Origin: Arthrobacter livingstonensis
Lineage (GTDB): Bacteria > Actinomycetota > Actinomycetes > Actinomycetales > Micrococcaceae
Assembly: GCF_003219815.1 (NCBI RefSeq)
Contig: NZ_QJVD01000001.1
Location: 1-64,000 of the forward strand
DNA length: 64,000 nucleotides
Direction of reading: 5' to 3'
The notes under the pieces were generated by a model. The model was not told where the DNA came from and made no database searches. It worked only from the letters and a program-made list of their open reading frames with translations. Shown piece by piece: positions 17,841 to 27,460 of this stretch (the stretch's first letter is position 1; each line of letters opens with the position of its first letter). The translations under genes and the position numbers were made by a program.

Positions 17841-18257
17841 ATGGCACACGTCAACGATCCCGCCACCATCCGCCGCCTGCTGGCCACGCCGGCCCGCTGG
17901 GCGGTAGTCGGGCTGTCCAACAACCCGCTACGCGCGGCGGTGGGGGTGTCCCTGTTCCTGCAGCAGCATCTGGGCCAGGAGATCATCCCGGTCAGCCTCA
18001 AGGGCGACGACGTCCATGGCGCCAAGGGATACAAGACCCTGGCAGAAATCCCGGGACACCTTGATGTCGTTGACTGCTTTGTGAACTCGACAAAAGTAGG
18101 ATCGGTGGTGGACCAGGCCATTGCGGTCGGTGCCAAGGCAGTCTGGCTGCAACTGGGCGTGATCGACGAAGCCGCCGCCCGGCGCGCAGCGGATGCCGGC
18201 CTCGACGTCGTCATGGACACCTGCCCGAAAATTGAGGCCGCAGCGATGGGCCTGTAA
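17841..18257 (+). CDS. CoA-binding domain protein
   Basis: This 138-aa protein is a CoA_binding (YccU-like) protein: WAVVGLSNNPLRAAVGVSLFLQ at residues 20-41, KGYKTLAEIP, VDCFVNSTKVGSVVDQAI and AVWLQLGVIDEAAARRAADAGL. It is a relative of the operon protein at 12156-12650 and, like it, sits beside a SAM-riboswitch-controlled gene, here transcribed divergently. It probably senses or sequesters CoA species; no enzymatic activity is expected from the domain alone. Confidence 0.85.
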   Translation: MAHVNDPATIRRLLATPARWAVVGLSNNPLRAAVGVSLFLQQHLGQEIIPVSLKGDDVHGAKGYKTLAEIPGHLDVVDCFVNSTKVGSVVDQAIAVGAKAVWLQLGVIDEAAARRAADAGLDVVMDTCPKIEAAAMGL

Positions 18258-18277
18258 GTTCCCACAGGAAAGCACCC

Positions 18278-19168
18278 ATGCCCCGTCACCTCCACACGGA
18301 ATCCAACACCCCCCGGTGGATAGCACTGGCCGCCGTGCTGGTGGTGTTCTCTGCGCTGGTCTTTGGGGCCCTGCACTTTGCAAGCGGAACCACGACGCCG
18401 GCCGGCACCGACACGTCCCCCCTGCCTTTGGCGTCTTCCGCAACCACGGCGGCACCCGGGGGCGCCAGCGCAACGGGCGCTCCGGCGTCGAACACGCCAA
18501 CGGCCGCTGCGGTGGACCCGAAAACCGGCCGCCGCAGCACCTTGGGCGGGCTGGTGCCCGACTACACGCTGCCGCCCATTGAAGACGGCATGGTCCCGGT
18601 CATCACCAAGATTCCCACCGAGCAAAAGGTGGTGTTCCTGACCATCGACGACGGCGCGGTGAAGCGGGAATCGGACCTGGCGCTGCTGGAGAAGAACGGC
18701 ATCAAGGCGTCGTTGTTTTTGGCGCACACCTTCATTGCCGGGCACTCGGACTTTTACCAGGCCTACCTCGACGCCGGGTTCCTCATCGAAGACCACACCA
18801 TGACCCACAACCTGGGCTTCATCAACCTCCCCTACGGCCAGGTGAAGGCCGAGATCTGCGGCATGGCGGACTACGAGGAAAAGTATTTCGGCCGGCGGCC
18901 CGTGCTGTTCCGCCCGCCGGGAGGCCCGTACACGATGGCGGTGCGCAGGGCCGCGGCGGAATGCGGCATGAAGGCCATTGTGGACTGGGAAGCGAAGGCG
19001 AATGCGCGGTCCATGCAGTACCAGGTAGGGGACGCGCTGCGCCCGGGAGAGATTGTGCTGATGCACTTCCGGCCCGAATTTCCGGCGGACCTGGGGGCCT
19101 TCGTCAAGGCGGCCAAGGCTGCCGGGCTGAAGCCTGTGCTGCTGGAGGACTACCTGGGCGTGAAGTAA
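18278..19168 (+). CDS. Polysaccharide deacetylase family protein, membrane-anchored
   Basis: The protein has one N-terminal membrane segment (about residues 12-33, WIALAAVLVVFSALVFGALHF) followed by an Ala/Thr-rich linker and a NodB-like domain. The metal-binding motifs are recognisable: FLTIDDGA (TFDDG-type, with the catalytic Asp pair), HTMTHN (HxxxH) and RPPGGPY. It should remove acetyl groups from a cell-surface glycan such as peptidoglycan, on the outside of the membrane. Length is 296 aa. CAGGAAAG precedes the ATG 20 bp after the previous gene, so they may be cotranscribed. Confidence 0.88.
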   Translation: MPRHLHTESNTPRWIALAAVLVVFSALVFGALHFASGTTTPAGTDTSPLPLASSATTAAPGGASATGAPASNTPTAAAVDPKTGRRSTLGGLVPDYTLPPIEDGMVPVITKIPTEQKVVFLTIDDGAVKRESDLALLEKNGIKASLFLAHTFIAGHSDFYQAYLDAGFLIEDHTMTHNLGFINLPYGQVKAEICGMADYEEKYFGRRPVLFRPPGGPYTMAVRRAAAECGMKAIVDWEAKANARSMQYQVGDALRPGEIVLMHFRPEFPADLGAFVKAAKAAGLKPVLLEDYLGVK

Positions 19169-19230
19169 TGGACGCCGTTGGGCCAGCTTTGCATCGGGTG
19201 ATTTTCGCGGCCCCGACGGCCGGAGTCCGG

Positions 19231-19236
19231 TAGCGT
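19231..19236 (+). promoter_or_regulatory. -10 box, leaderless promoter
   Basis: TAGCGT begins 13 nt before the ATG at 19244, and no ribosome binding site lies between. Confidence 0.5.
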
Positions 19237-19243
19237 TGGGCCC

Positions 19244-19864
19244 ATGACGAGGATTGTTTACTACACGGCCAGCACGCTCAACGGCTTCCTTGCCGATGCG
19301 GACAACTCCCTCGCCTGGCTCTTTGCCGTCGACGACGCCGGCGCCCCGGACATTGCGGCCTTCATGGAAGGCATGGGCGTCTTTGTGGAAGGCTCCACCA
19401 CCTACGAATGGGTGCTGCGGGAGGAAAAGCTGTTGGAGAACCCGGAAAAGTGGCCGCAGTACTACGGGAACAGGCCCACTTACGTTTTCACGTCCCGCGA
19501 ACTGCCCGTGCCCGACGGCGCCGACGTGCGGTTTGTCCGTGGATCCGTCGCTGACGCCCTGCCGGAAATTCTGGTGGCCGCCGGCGAATTGGACGTGTGG
19601 GTGGTGGGCGGCGGCGGTGTTGCCGGCCAGTTCCTGGACATTGGCGCGCTGGACGAACTGGTCATCACCGTTGCCCCCGCGGTCCTGACAGGCGGCGTCC
19701 CGCTGCTCCCGCGCAGCTTGGGCCCGGACCGCCTGGAACTGCTCTCTGCAGGCAGGCACGGACAGTTCGCGCAGCTGACATATGGTGTGCGAAAGATGCC
19801 GGCCGCCGCAGATGCCCCCACAATGACGCAGCCGGCAGCCTCCACCCCGGCGGAGCGGTCGTGA
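19244..19864 (+). CDS. Dihydrofolate reductase-like (RibD C-terminal) protein
   Basis: This 206-aa protein has the RibD_C/DHFR-like fold. It starts RIVYYTASTLNGFLADADNS, with YEWVL in the middle, YVFTSRELP and the NADPH-site segment LDVWVVGGGGVAGQFLD near residues 117-133. Such proteins are common in actinobacteria and are presumed NADPH-dependent reductases, with unknown substrates. The C-terminal 25 residues are Ala/Pro-rich and probably disordered. The stop overlaps the next gene's GTG start by 4 bp. Confidence 0.85.
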   Translation: MTRIVYYTASTLNGFLADADNSLAWLFAVDDAGAPDIAAFMEGMGVFVEGSTTYEWVLREEKLLENPEKWPQYYGNRPTYVFTSRELPVPDGADVRFVRGSVADALPEILVAAGELDVWVVGGGGVAGQFLDIGALDELVITVAPAVLTGGVPLLPRSLGPDRLELLSAGRHGQFAQLTYGVRKMPAAADAPTMTQPAASTPAERS

Positions 19865-20268
19865 ACCTCTCGGCGGACGGGCTCCGGGCGGCGGCGCTGA
19901 CATTCCCCGGCGCCTACGAGGACTTTCCATTCGGCCCGGAAACCTCCGTATTCAAGGTCAAGGCGCCCAGCAGCGGCGGTGACAAGTGGGCGGGAAAGGT
20001 GTTTGCACTGGGCGACCTCAACCTGCAAGCGCTGTCCATCAGCCTGAAGTGCGATCCCCTGCTGGCTGCGCAGCTGCGCACCGCCAACCCGGGCATCATC
20101 CCGGGCTACCACCTGAACAAGCGGCACTGGAACACCGTTGACTGTTCCGTGGTGGCCCCGGACATGGTGTTGGACATGCTGGAGGATTCCTACGATCTGG
20201 TAGTGGCAGGGCTCTCGCAAAAACAACAAATTGCCTTGGACTGGAGTACCCGTGTTGCAAAAAAATAG
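19861..20268 (+). CDS. MmcQ/YjbR family protein
   Basis: The 135-aa protein matches the MmcQ/YjbR family, a small DNA-binding-like double-wing fold found in many bacteria. Marks are FPGAYEDFPFGPETSVFKV, WAGKVFALGDL, LKCDPLLAAQLR and GYHLNKRHWNTV. The GTG start at 19861 lies in a GTGA overlap with the previous stop, so it is translated by coupling. The biological role of the family is not settled. Confidence 0.85.
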   Translation: MNLSADGLRAAALTFPGAYEDFPFGPETSVFKVKAPSSGGDKWAGKVFALGDLNLQALSISLKCDPLLAAQLRTANPGIIPGYHLNKRHWNTVDCSVVAPDMVLDMLEDSYDLVVAGLSQKQQIALDWSTRVAKK

Positions 20269-20824
20269 CCGAAGCGGCTTGAACTACCCGGAGTTGGGCA
20301 GGACCCGCCTTAATGCCGAAGAGCCCACGGGCTCCGGCTCGTGGCCGGTCGGCTTTGACCACGTGGACCGGCAAATCCGGGTAGGCGCGGGCGACGCCGC
20401 GTTCAAGGCGCTGGCCGAGGGCATCATGACGTGGCAGATCCAGCGGCGGGCGGGCCTGCGGGTTACTGCGCCGCCACGGGCCGTGGTCGGGGCGCGGGTG
20501 GTGAGCGGGTTCGGCGTCGGCGATCTCCGGCTGCCGGTTCCGTGCGAGGTGGTCTGGGCGCTGGAGCCCACCGGCGTGCTGCGCAGCGACGGCACCGAAG
20601 TGGATCTGGCCGGGTTCGGCTACGGCACGCTCCCCGGGCATCCGGCGTTGGGCGAGGAGGCTTTTTTGGCCATGAAGGCGTCCGACGGCGGCGTGTACTT
20701 CCGTCTCCTGGCCTTCAGCCGGCCTTCGGGACTGTTGTTCAGGCTGGGTTCGCCGGTCACGAAGCTGACCCAGCGCAACGTCACCAGGTCTTACCTCCAC
20801 GCCGCCAGGTCACTGGTGTCTTAA
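20252..20824 (+). CDS. DUF1990 family protein
   Basis: About 190 aa of DUF1990 type with the hallmark FGYGTLPGHPALGEEAFL, then FRLLAFSRPSG and a C-terminal helix TQRNVTRSYLHAA. The family is widespread in actinobacteria and has no established function. The start is uncertain. GTG at 20252, chosen here, or TTG at 20255 gives a small overlap with the upstream gene; an ATG at 20231 would overlap more. It is the last gene of a three-gene coupled cluster and is followed by a long palindrome. Confidence 0.8.
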   Translation: MLQKNSRSGLNYPELGRTRLNAEEPTGSGSWPVGFDHVDRQIRVGAGDAAFKALAEGIMTWQIQRRAGLRVTAPPRAVVGARVVSGFGVGDLRLPVPCEVVWALEPTGVLRSDGTEVDLAGFGYGTLPGHPALGEEAFLAMKASDGGVYFRLLAFSRPSGLLFRLGSPVTKLTQRNVTRSYLHAARSLVS

Positions 20825-20840
20825 ATAGCCGTTAAATCTG

Positions 20841-20901
20841 TGTTGCAGTTGTTGGACCAAATACGGGTGAAATCACCGATTTTGGTCCAACAACTGCAAC
20901 A
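20841..20901. repeat. Long palindrome with 21-bp perfect arms
   Basis: Arms 20841-20861 (TGTTGCAGTTGTTGGACCAA plus A) and 20881-20901 are perfect complements around a 19-nt loop with a nested GGTGA/TCACC stem. It lies between convergent genes (DUF1990 and purL) and may act as a bidirectional transcription barrier, but no T-tract follows. A relative is at 34582-34652. Confidence 0.85.
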
Positions 20902-20915
20902 TAGACGGGGGAACG

Positions 20916-23225
20916 TCAGCCGAAGTACTTCGGCAGCGTCCCTTCGTGGGCCTCGCGGAGTTCGTCCAGCGGGGCGGTGAACAGGCCCTGCACGTCCAGG
21001 GCGCCGCCGGCCGCGTCCACTACGCCGATCCGGGAGACCGGGAAGCGGCGGGCGGTGCACATGTCGTTGAAGCGGACCTCTTCGCTGCGCGGGACGGACA
21101 CGATGGCCCGGCCCTGCGTCTCGGAGAACAGCAGCGTGAAGATGTCCACGCCGTCCCGCGCGGCAACCTCGTCCAGGGCCACGCGGGCGCCGGCGTTGTT
21201 CCGCAGCGACGACTCCACCAGCGCGGCCGCCAGGCCGCCCTCGGAGAGGTCGTGCGCGGCGTCGATCATGCCGTCGCGGGAGGCGTTGATCAGGATCTCT
21301 CCCAATTCCCGTTCGCGCTTCAAGTCAACCTTTGGCGCGGCGCCGCCCAGGTGCCCCCGCAGGTTGGCCCATTCGGAGCCGTCCAGCTCGGCGGCCGTGG
21401 TGCCCAGCAGGTAGATGGCCTGCCCGTCCTCGGCCCAGCCCGACGGCGTGCGGCGGGCGACGTCGTCGAACTTGCCCAGGACGGCGACCACGGGGGTGGG
21501 GTGGATGGGAGTGGTCCCGGTCTGGTTGTACAGGGAGACGTTGCCGCCGGTGACCGGGATGCCCAGTTCCATGCAGGCGTCGGAGAGGCCGCGGATGGCC
21601 TCGGCCAGCTGCCACATGACGTCGGGGTCCTCGGGGGAGCCGAAGTTCAGGCAGTCGGAGACGGCCATGGGGATCGCGCCGGAGGTGGCGACGTTGCGGT
21701 AGGCCTCGGACAGGGCCAGCTGGGCACCGTGATACGGGTCCAGGAAGGTGTAGCGGCCGTTCGCGTCGGTGGCCAGGGCGACGCCCAGTCCGGTTTCCTC
21801 GTCCACGCGGATCACGCCGGCGTCGTCGGGGAACGCCATGGCCGTGTTGCCACCCACGTAGCGGTCGTACTGGTTGGTGATCCAGTCCTTGGAGCACATG
21901 TTGGGGGAGGCGATGAGCTCCAGCACCGCGGCCTTGAGCCCTTCCGCCGTCGACGGGCGGGCGGCGTCCTGGACGGAACCGGTGAAGGTGTCCGCCTGCA
22001 GGGCGTCCTGCCATTCCGGGCGGGCAAACGGGCGGTCGTAGACCGGGCCGTCGTGCGCCACGGTGCGGGGGTCGACGTCGACAATCACTGCGCCTTCCCA
22101 CTTGATGATCAGGCGGCCGGTGTCGGTGACCTCGCCGAGCCAGGAGTACTCCACTGCCCACTTGTCCATGGCGGCCTCAAACGCGGCCACGTTTTCCGGG
22201 GAGACCACGGCCATCATGCGTTCCTGTGACTCCGACATGAGGATCTCGCCCGGGGTCAGGGTGGGATCGCGCAGCAGCACGGACGTCAGCTCGACTTCCA
22301 TGCCGCCGTCGCCGTTGGAGGCCAGTTCCGAGGTGGCGCAGGAGATGCCCGCGGCGCCCAGGTCCTGGATGCCTTCCACGAGGGAACCCTTGAACAGTTC
22401 CAGGCAGCACTCAATGAGCACCTTCTCGGCGAAGGGGTCGCCCACCTGGACGGCGGGGCGCTTGGAGGGCTTCGTGGAATCGAAGGACTCGCTGGCCAGC
22501 ACCGAGGCCCCGCCAATGCCGTCGCCGCCGGTGCGTGCGCCGAACAGGACCACTTTGTTGCCCAGGCCGGAGGCGTTCGCCAGGCGGATGTCCTCGTGGC
22601 GCATGACGCCCACGGCCAGCGCGTTGACCAGCGGGTTGCCCTGGTAGACGGAGTCAAAGACCATCTCGCCGCCAATGTTCGGCAGGCCCAGCGAATTGCC
22701 ATAGCCGCCGATGCCGGCCACCGCGCCGTGCATCACGCGGGCCGTGTCCGGGTGGCCGATCGCGCCAAAGCGCAGCGGATCCATGACGGCCACAGGGCGT
22801 GCGCCCATGGAGATGATGTCGCGGACAATGCCGCCAATGCCGGTTGCGGCACCCTGGTAGGGCTCCACGAACGACGGCGAGTTGTGGCTTTCGATCTTGA
22901 ACGTTACCGCCCAGCCGTCCCCGAGGTTGGTGACGCCGGCATTTTCGCCAATGCCCACCAGCATGTCCTTCTTCATTTCCTCGGTGACCTTCTCGCCAAA
23001 CTGGCGCAGGTGGTTCTTGGAGGACTTGTAGGAGCAGTGTTCGCTCCACATGACCGAGTACATGGCGAGCTCGGCGCCGGTGGGGCGCCGTCCCAGAACC
23101 TTCACGACGTCGTCGAATTCGTTTTGCTTCAGGCCCAGCTCGGCCCAGGGCAGCTGGACATCCGGGGTTACGGCTGCATTTTCAACAGTGTCGATGTTGA
23201 ACTTCTTCGTGGAAGTTTCGGACAT
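20916..23225 (-). CDS. purL: Phosphoribosylformylglycinamidine synthase, large subunit
   Basis: PurL is the ATP-dependent synthetase of the FGAM synthase complex (purine step 4) and works with PurQ (ammonia) and PurS. The 769-aa length is that of the small actinobacterial/Bacillus type. Features include [22 protein letters not shown] (residues 59-80 region), GVGGIVRDI-like [32 protein letters not shown], and the second AIRS-like half with [12 protein letters not shown] and [11 protein letters not shown]. The start codon at 23225 directly follows the purQ stop. Confidence 0.96.
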   Translation of the reverse strand: MSETSTKKFNIDTVENAAVTPDVQLPWAELGLKQNEFDDVVKVLGRRPTGAELAMYSVMWSEHCSYKSSKNHLRQFGEKVTEEMKKDMLVGIGENAGVTNLGDGWAVTFKIESHNSPSFVEPYQGAATGIGGIVRDIISMGARPVAVMDPLRFGAIGHPDTARVMHGAVAGIGGYGNSLGLPNIGGEMVFDSVYQGNPLVNALAVGVMRHEDIRLANASGLGNKVVLFGARTGGDGIGGASVLASESFDSTKPSKRPAVQVGDPFAEKVLIECCLELFKGSLVEGIQDLGAAGISCATSELASNGDGGMEVELTSVLLRDPTLTPGEILMSESQERMMAVVSPENVAAFEAAMDKWAVEYSWLGEVTDTGRLIIKWEGAVIVDVDPRTVAHDGPVYDRPFARPEWQDALQADTFTGSVQDAARPSTAEGLKAAVLELIASPNMCSKDWITNQYDRYVGGNTAMAFPDDAGVIRVDEETGLGVALATDANGRYTFLDPYHGAQLALSEAYRNVATSGAIPMAVSDCLNFGSPEDPDVMWQLAEAIRGLSDACMELGIPVTGGNVSLYNQTGTTPIHPTPVVAVLGKFDDVARRTPSGWAEDGQAIYLLGTTAAELDGSEWANLRGHLGGAAPKVDLKRERELGEILINASRDGMIDAAHDLSEGGLAAALVESSLRNNAGARVALDEVAARDGVDIFTLLFSETQGRAIVSVPRSEEVRFNDMCTARRFPVSRIGVVDAAGGALDVQGLFTAPLDELREAHEGTLPKYFG

Positions 23226-23987
23226 TTAGTTGCCTCCCAGAAGCGTGTTCAAAACAGACGTAAAGAAGCCCAGCCCGTCGGTGCCGGTGTGGCCGGGGCC
23301 GTAGCCGGCCTCCACGGCGTGTTCCGGGTGCGGCATGAGGCCCACCACGTTGCCGGCGGCGTTGGAGATGCCGGCAATGTCGCGGCGCGAGCCGTTCGGG
23401 TTGCCGCCCACATAGCGGAAGGCGACGCGGCCCTCGGCCTCGAGGGCATCGAGGGTCTTCTCGTCGGCGATGTACTGGCCGTCCTGGTTCTTCAGCGGGA
23501 CGGTGATGTCCTGGCCGGCCGAATAGGCGTTGGTCCAGGCGGTGGTGTTGTTTTCCACGCGGAGCACCTGATCACGGCACAGGAACTTCAGGTGGTCGTT
23601 CTTGATCATCGAGCCGGGAAGCAGGTGCGCTTCGGTGAGGATCTGGAAGCCGTTGCAAATGCCCAAAACGGGCAAAGGATTCGAGGATGCGGCGCCTGTA
23701 GCTGCCTTGATGATGGTGGACATCAGCGGGGCAAAGCGGGAAATGGCCCCGGCACGCAGGTAGTCGCCGTAGGAGAAGCCGCCGGGGATGATGACGGCGT
23801 CCACGCCACCCAGGCCGGAATCGGCGTGCCAGAGTTCCACGGCCGTGGCGCCGGAGACGCGCACGGCGCGGATGGCGTCGCGGTCATCCAATGTGCCGGG
23901 GAAGGTGACCACGCCGATGCGGGCGCCTGCCAGACGGGCATCCACGGGCGCCAGGGTGGCACCGCCAATCAGGGGAGTTTCAGTCAT
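23226..23987 (-). CDS. purQ: FGAM synthase glutaminase subunit
   Basis: PurQ releases ammonia from glutamine for PurL. It is a class I glutamine amidotransferase: [15 protein letters not shown], the nucleophile Cys in [11 protein letters not shown] and the His/Glu pair in MPHPEHAVE. Length is 253 aa. The ATG overlaps the purS stop by 4 bp. Confidence 0.96.
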   Translation of the reverse strand: MTETPLIGGATLAPVDARLAGARIGVVTFPGTLDDRDAIRAVRVSGATAVELWHADSGLGGVDAVIIPGGFSYGDYLRAGAISRFAPLMSTIIKAATGAASSNPLPVLGICNGFQILTEAHLLPGSMIKNDHLKFLCRDQVLRVENNTTAWTNAYSAGQDITVPLKNQDGQYIADEKTLDALEAEGRVAFRYVGGNPNGSRRDIAGISNAAGNVVGLMPHPEHAVEAGYGPGHTGTDGLGFFTSVLNTLLGGN

Positions 23988-24241
23988 GGCTGGTCCGCCA
24001 CAACTTCCACGTTGACCACATCTTCGATCACCGGGTTGGAAAGCATCGTTTCCGCGGCCTCGCGGGCCTGGGCCAGGATCTCGTCCGTCACCTCGCCGTC
24101 AACGGTCAGTTCAAAGCGCTTGCCTTGGCGGACGGCGGAGAATGCGGTGAATCCCAGACGGGGAAGGGCACCAACAATGGCCTTTCCCTGCGGATCAAGG
24201 ATTTCGGGCTTGAGCATGACATCGACAACGATCCGGGGCAT
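23984..24241 (-). CDS. purS: FGAM synthase subunit PurS
   Basis: PurS bridges PurQ and PurL in the three-subunit enzyme. The 85-aa frame starts [20 protein letters not shown] and has [20 protein letters not shown], both typical of PurS. The frame upstream to 24508 has no homology and is not part of the gene. Confidence 0.93.
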   Translation of the reverse strand: MPRIVVDVMLKPEILDPQGKAIVGALPRLGFTAFSAVRQGKRFELTVDGEVTDEILAQAREAAETMLSNPVIEDVVNVEVVADQP

Positions 24242-24662
24242 CCGTTGGACTCCTGTTTGAAAAAAGGGGGTGGCCACGGATTGCCGTCTTACGCCGTCCT
24301 TGGCCAGGCCAAAGAGAACCTGAACGATGAAGCGCTCCGCGAGCTTGCAACTCCATTCTACCGAGTGTTTGCAAACTCCCGGAATCCACCGGTGACGGGG
24401 CATGGGCGGCCGTGCCACGGCGCAGCCAGCTTCCAGACTTGCCGACCTGGCGTGACCGTCCAGGCGCATGGGACTTGGGCGCGAAACACGGCTTTGCGTG
24501 TGAAACACGACTGAGAGTTGGGACAGACACTACCAATGTGATCCATCACATAGTACGGTGGTAGCACGTCCCACCTCCCAGGACGTGGGGACTGGGTATC
24601 TTGGGCGGGATGTGCTTTCGTCCACTTCTTTACGGCCAATGAGGGCCGCCCGAAAGGATCAC
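24242..24662. other. Divergent promoter region between purS and the sialidase gene
   Basis: This 421-bp region has no supported gene. On the minus strand TAGAAT (about 24355-24360) is a good -10 candidate for purSQL. Just upstream is an imperfect palindrome GAGTGTTTGCAAACTC, which could be an operator. On the plus side the sialidase gene has GAAAGG before its ATG. Confidence 0.5.
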
Positions 24663-27368
24663 ATGAAGTCCACCGACAAATTGCGCCGATGGAAGAGCGG
24701 GCCGGGGATAGCGGCAGCGGGCATGTTGAGTGCAGGCCTGCTCGCCACCATGGTTTCGCCAGCCCTTGCCACTGTCCCAGCCACTGTCCCAGCCACCGTC
24801 CCAGCCGCCGCGCAGGCGCCCGCATCGGCACCCAGCTACTCCGAACAGGTGCTCGCCAGCAACGGCGACAACGCCATTGACCCAGTGCTGGGCAAGTACT
24901 ACCGCATCCCGGCCCTGGCGGACCTGGGCAACGGCGTGGTGCTGGCCGCCTACGACGGCCGCCCCGATGGCGGGGACTCGCCGTCGGCGAATTCCATTGT
25001 GCAGCGGCGCAGCACCGACGGCGGCAAGACCTGGGGTGCGCCCAGCTACGTGGCCCGCGGCCAGCTCGCGGCCGCAGGAGCGCTCCGGTACGGCTTCAGC
25101 GATCCAAGCTATGTGGTGGATAAGGAAACCGGCACGGTCTTCAACTTCCACGTCTACTCCAAGGACCAGGGCTTCGCCGGCAGCACCTTCGGCAACGACG
25201 ACGCCGACCGCCAAGTCATCAGTACGGAAGTTTCCGTCTCCACCGACGGCGGGCTCAGCTGGTCAACGGATCCGGCCAACATCCCCGCGCCGCCCGTCCC
25301 CTCCACCTACCCGGCCGGATCCGCCTATGCCGGCTTTGCCGGTCCGCTGGCCACCACCGTGGCCAAGCCCGCTGGAACCACGGTCAACGGCGTGGCCAAT
25401 GTGGGCGGGGTCGCCGGAATGTTCGCTTCCTCCGGAGAAGGCATCCAGCTCAAGTACGGCCAGTACAAGGGCCGGCTGATCCAGCAATTTGCCGGCAAGG
25501 TCAAGCAGGCCGACGGCAGCACGGTCATCCAGGCCTACAGTGTCTATTCCGACGACCACGGCAGGACTTGGCAGCGCGGGGCCTTCGTGGGCACAGGAAT
25601 GGATGAAAACAAGGTCGTTGAGCTCTCCGACGGACGGGTCATGCTCAATTCGCGTGACAGCGCCAACGGCGGCGGCCGCAAGGTAGCAATCTCCACCGAC
25701 GGCGGCGCCACGTACGGGGCCGTTCGCTACGACTCCGCACTGGTGGACCCCACCAACAACGCAGGCATCACCCACATGTACCCCGACGCCGCCGAGGGGT
25801 CAGCCGCGGCCAAGGTGCTGCTGTTTTCCAACGCCAACAACCGCTCCAGCCGTTCCAACGGCACTGTCCGCTACTCCTGCGACAACGGCGCCACCTGGAG
25901 CGCCGGCAAGCAATTCAAGTCCGGCGCCATGAGTTACTCCACCATTACTGCGCTTTCCGACGGCACCTTTGGCGTGTTCTACGAAGGCGACAACAACACC
26001 ATGACTTTCGGCAAATTCAACGCCGACTGGATCAATGCGTTCTGTGACGCCGGCCTGACGGCCGTGCCCGTCACGGGCGACAACGGAGCCACGGTGTCTG
26101 CTTCACTTACCGTCACCAACACGTCCGACGCACCGATTGAGGGAGCCACGGCAACGTTTGCCCCGCAGACAGGCTGGGAGTTTGGTTCCACGCAGCTTCC
26201 CACCATCCCCGCGGGCGGACAGGCCGTGGTTTCCGTTCCCGTGACCATCCCGGCCTACGCCAAGGCAGGCAGCACCAGCATCACAGCCCGGGCCACGGTG
26301 CTGGGCCATGTGCTGAGCGCCTCGGTCCCCGTCACGATCACCGGTGGCGCCACGGAGACCATCGTGGGTGCCACCATCACCGGCGCCCGCAATGATGCCG
26401 GCCGGGACCTGGCCACAAGCCCCTACGGGGCTGGTGATTCCGTGCCGTATTCCTTCGCCGTGGCCAGCACCGGCAACATCGCCGAATCCGTGGTGCCGCA
26501 GTCCGGCAACGTGGCACCCTTCCTGCCGCCGGGCGCCGGCAACTGCCGGTTCATGACCCTGGCGGTCTGGGGCAGCTACAACTGCACCACGCCCAAACAC
26601 GTGGTTACCGCCTCCGAAGCCGCGAACGGCTTCTTTGTCCCGGTGACCACCTGGCAGGTCACCGGCACAGGTGCCACCACGCAGAACTACACCGTCACCG
26701 GTGACGAGGTGGATTTGCTGGTGCGCAAGCCCGCACTGTCCGGCACGGCGGCCGTCGTGTGGGACGACGCCGACGGCAATGGATTCGCCAACACCGGTGA
26801 CACCGTCACCACCACAGCCACGGTGACCAACTCCGGCAACGTGACACTCACGGACGTGGCGGCGGCCGGCGTCGGCTCTTCCACCGAGGCATTGGCGCCC
26901 GGGGAGTCGGCCACCTTCACCGCGACACGGAACGTTACGGCGGCGGAACTTGCCGCCGGCGAAATCCACGGCACTTCCGTTGCGGCCAGCGGGCACAACG
27001 GCGTCCGGACGGCCAGCGCCGCATTGGCACTGGCGGCCCTGCAGCTTCCGGTCGTCCCGGCCGAGCCGGCCGGCACTCCCGCCGTGGACCGGGCGAACCT
27101 CAAGGGCCAGCCGCCCGTCGACCTGGGGCTGGATGCCGGCAAGTACAGCGTTGGCGACACCGTCACCGTGCACGGCGCCCCCGCCAACCAGTGGGGCTAC
27201 GTCTACCTGAACCAGCACGGGCAGCGGTTCGGCTGGTTCCTGGCCGACGCGAACGGAACCATCACCTTCACGGTCCCGGCCGGCACCAAGAACGGCAAGG
27301 ACACGCTGGTGCTCCTGGACAAGGACGGCGAAAGGGTCTCCTTCGGGTCCTTCCACGTCACCCCGTAG
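24663..27368 (+). CDS. nedA: Secreted sialidase (neuraminidase, GH33)
   Basis: The enzyme releases terminal sialic acid from glycoconjugates outside the cell. The 901-aa precursor has a signal peptide ending near ALA at about residue 37, then three tandem TVPA units encoded by a 12-bp repeat. The GH33 propeller follows, with YYRIPAL (the RIP arginine motif) and Asp boxes STDGGKTW, STDGGLSW, SDDHGRTW, STDGGATY and SCDNGATW. Residues from about 470 on form beta-sandwich modules (NEW3/DUF11-like, VTNTSDAPIEGATATF and VTNSGNVTLTDVAA). A final module (GDTVTVHGAPANQWGYVYL) may bind the surface or a glycan. No LPXTG anchor is seen. The architecture resembles the sialidase of Arthrobacter ureafaciens. 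Confidence 0.92.
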   Translation: MKSTDKLRRWKSGPGIAAAGMLSAGLLATMVSPALATVPATVPATVPAAAQAPASAPSYSEQVLASNGDNAIDPVLGKYYRIPALADLGNGVVLAAYDGRPDGGDSPSANSIVQRRSTDGGKTWGAPSYVARGQLAAAGALRYGFSDPSYVVDKETGTVFNFHVYSKDQGFAGSTFGNDDADRQVISTEVSVSTDGGLSWSTDPANIPAPPVPSTYPAGSAYAGFAGPLATTVAKPAGTTVNGVANVGGVAGMFASSGEGIQLKYGQYKGRLIQQFAGKVKQADGSTVIQAYSVYSDDHGRTWQRGAFVGTGMDENKVVELSDGRVMLNSRDSANGGGRKVAISTDGGATYGAVRYDSALVDPTNNAGITHMYPDAAEGSAAAKVLLFSNANNRSSRSNGTVRYSCDNGATWSAGKQFKSGAMSYSTITALSDGTFGVFYEGDNNTMTFGKFNADWINAFCDAGLTAVPVTGDNGATVSASLTVTNTSDAPIEGATATFAPQTGWEFGSTQLPTIPAGGQAVVSVPVTIPAYAKAGSTSITARATVLGHVLSASVPVTITGGATETIVGATITGARNDAGRDLATSPYGAGDSVPYSFAVASTGNIAESVVPQSGNVAPFLPPGAGNCRFMTLAVWGSYNCTTPKHVVTASEAANGFFVPVTTWQVTGTGATTQNYTVTGDEVDLLVRKPALSGTAAVVWDDADGNGFANTGDTVTTTATVTNSGNVTLTDVAAAGVGSSTEALAPGESATFTATRNVTAAELAAGEIHGTSVAASGHNGVRTASAALALAALQLPVVPAEPAGTPAVDRANLKGQPPVDLGLDAGKYSVGDTVTVHGAPANQWGYVYLNQHGQRFGWFLADANGTITFTVPAGTKNGKDTLVLLDKDGERVSFGSFHVTP

Positions 27369-27402
27369 CCAATGAAGCAACTGTAGCTTCGGCTTCAATC
27401 AC

Positions 27403-27434
27403 GGAGGCTGCCTGTCTTGCGGCGGGCAGCCTCC
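27403..27434 (+). terminator. Hairpin after the sialidase gene
   Basis: A perfect 10-bp stem GGAGGCTGCC / GGCAGCCTCC around a 12-nt loop lies 35 bp after the stop. No long T-run follows, so termination efficiency is uncertain. Confidence 0.6.
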
Positions 27435-27448
27435 GGCCTTCTGCTCGA

Positions 27449-27454
27449 TAGGTT
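27449..27454 (+). promoter_or_regulatory. -10 box, leaderless promoter
   Basis: TAGGTT begins 12 nt before the ATG at 27461. Confidence 0.5.
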
Positions 27455-27460
27455 TAACGC

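Noticed and set aside
17747-19930. A 727-codon minus-strand frame
   Set aside because: It lies opposite the CoA-binding, deacetylase and DHFR-like genes, all of which have clear family motifs on the plus strand.
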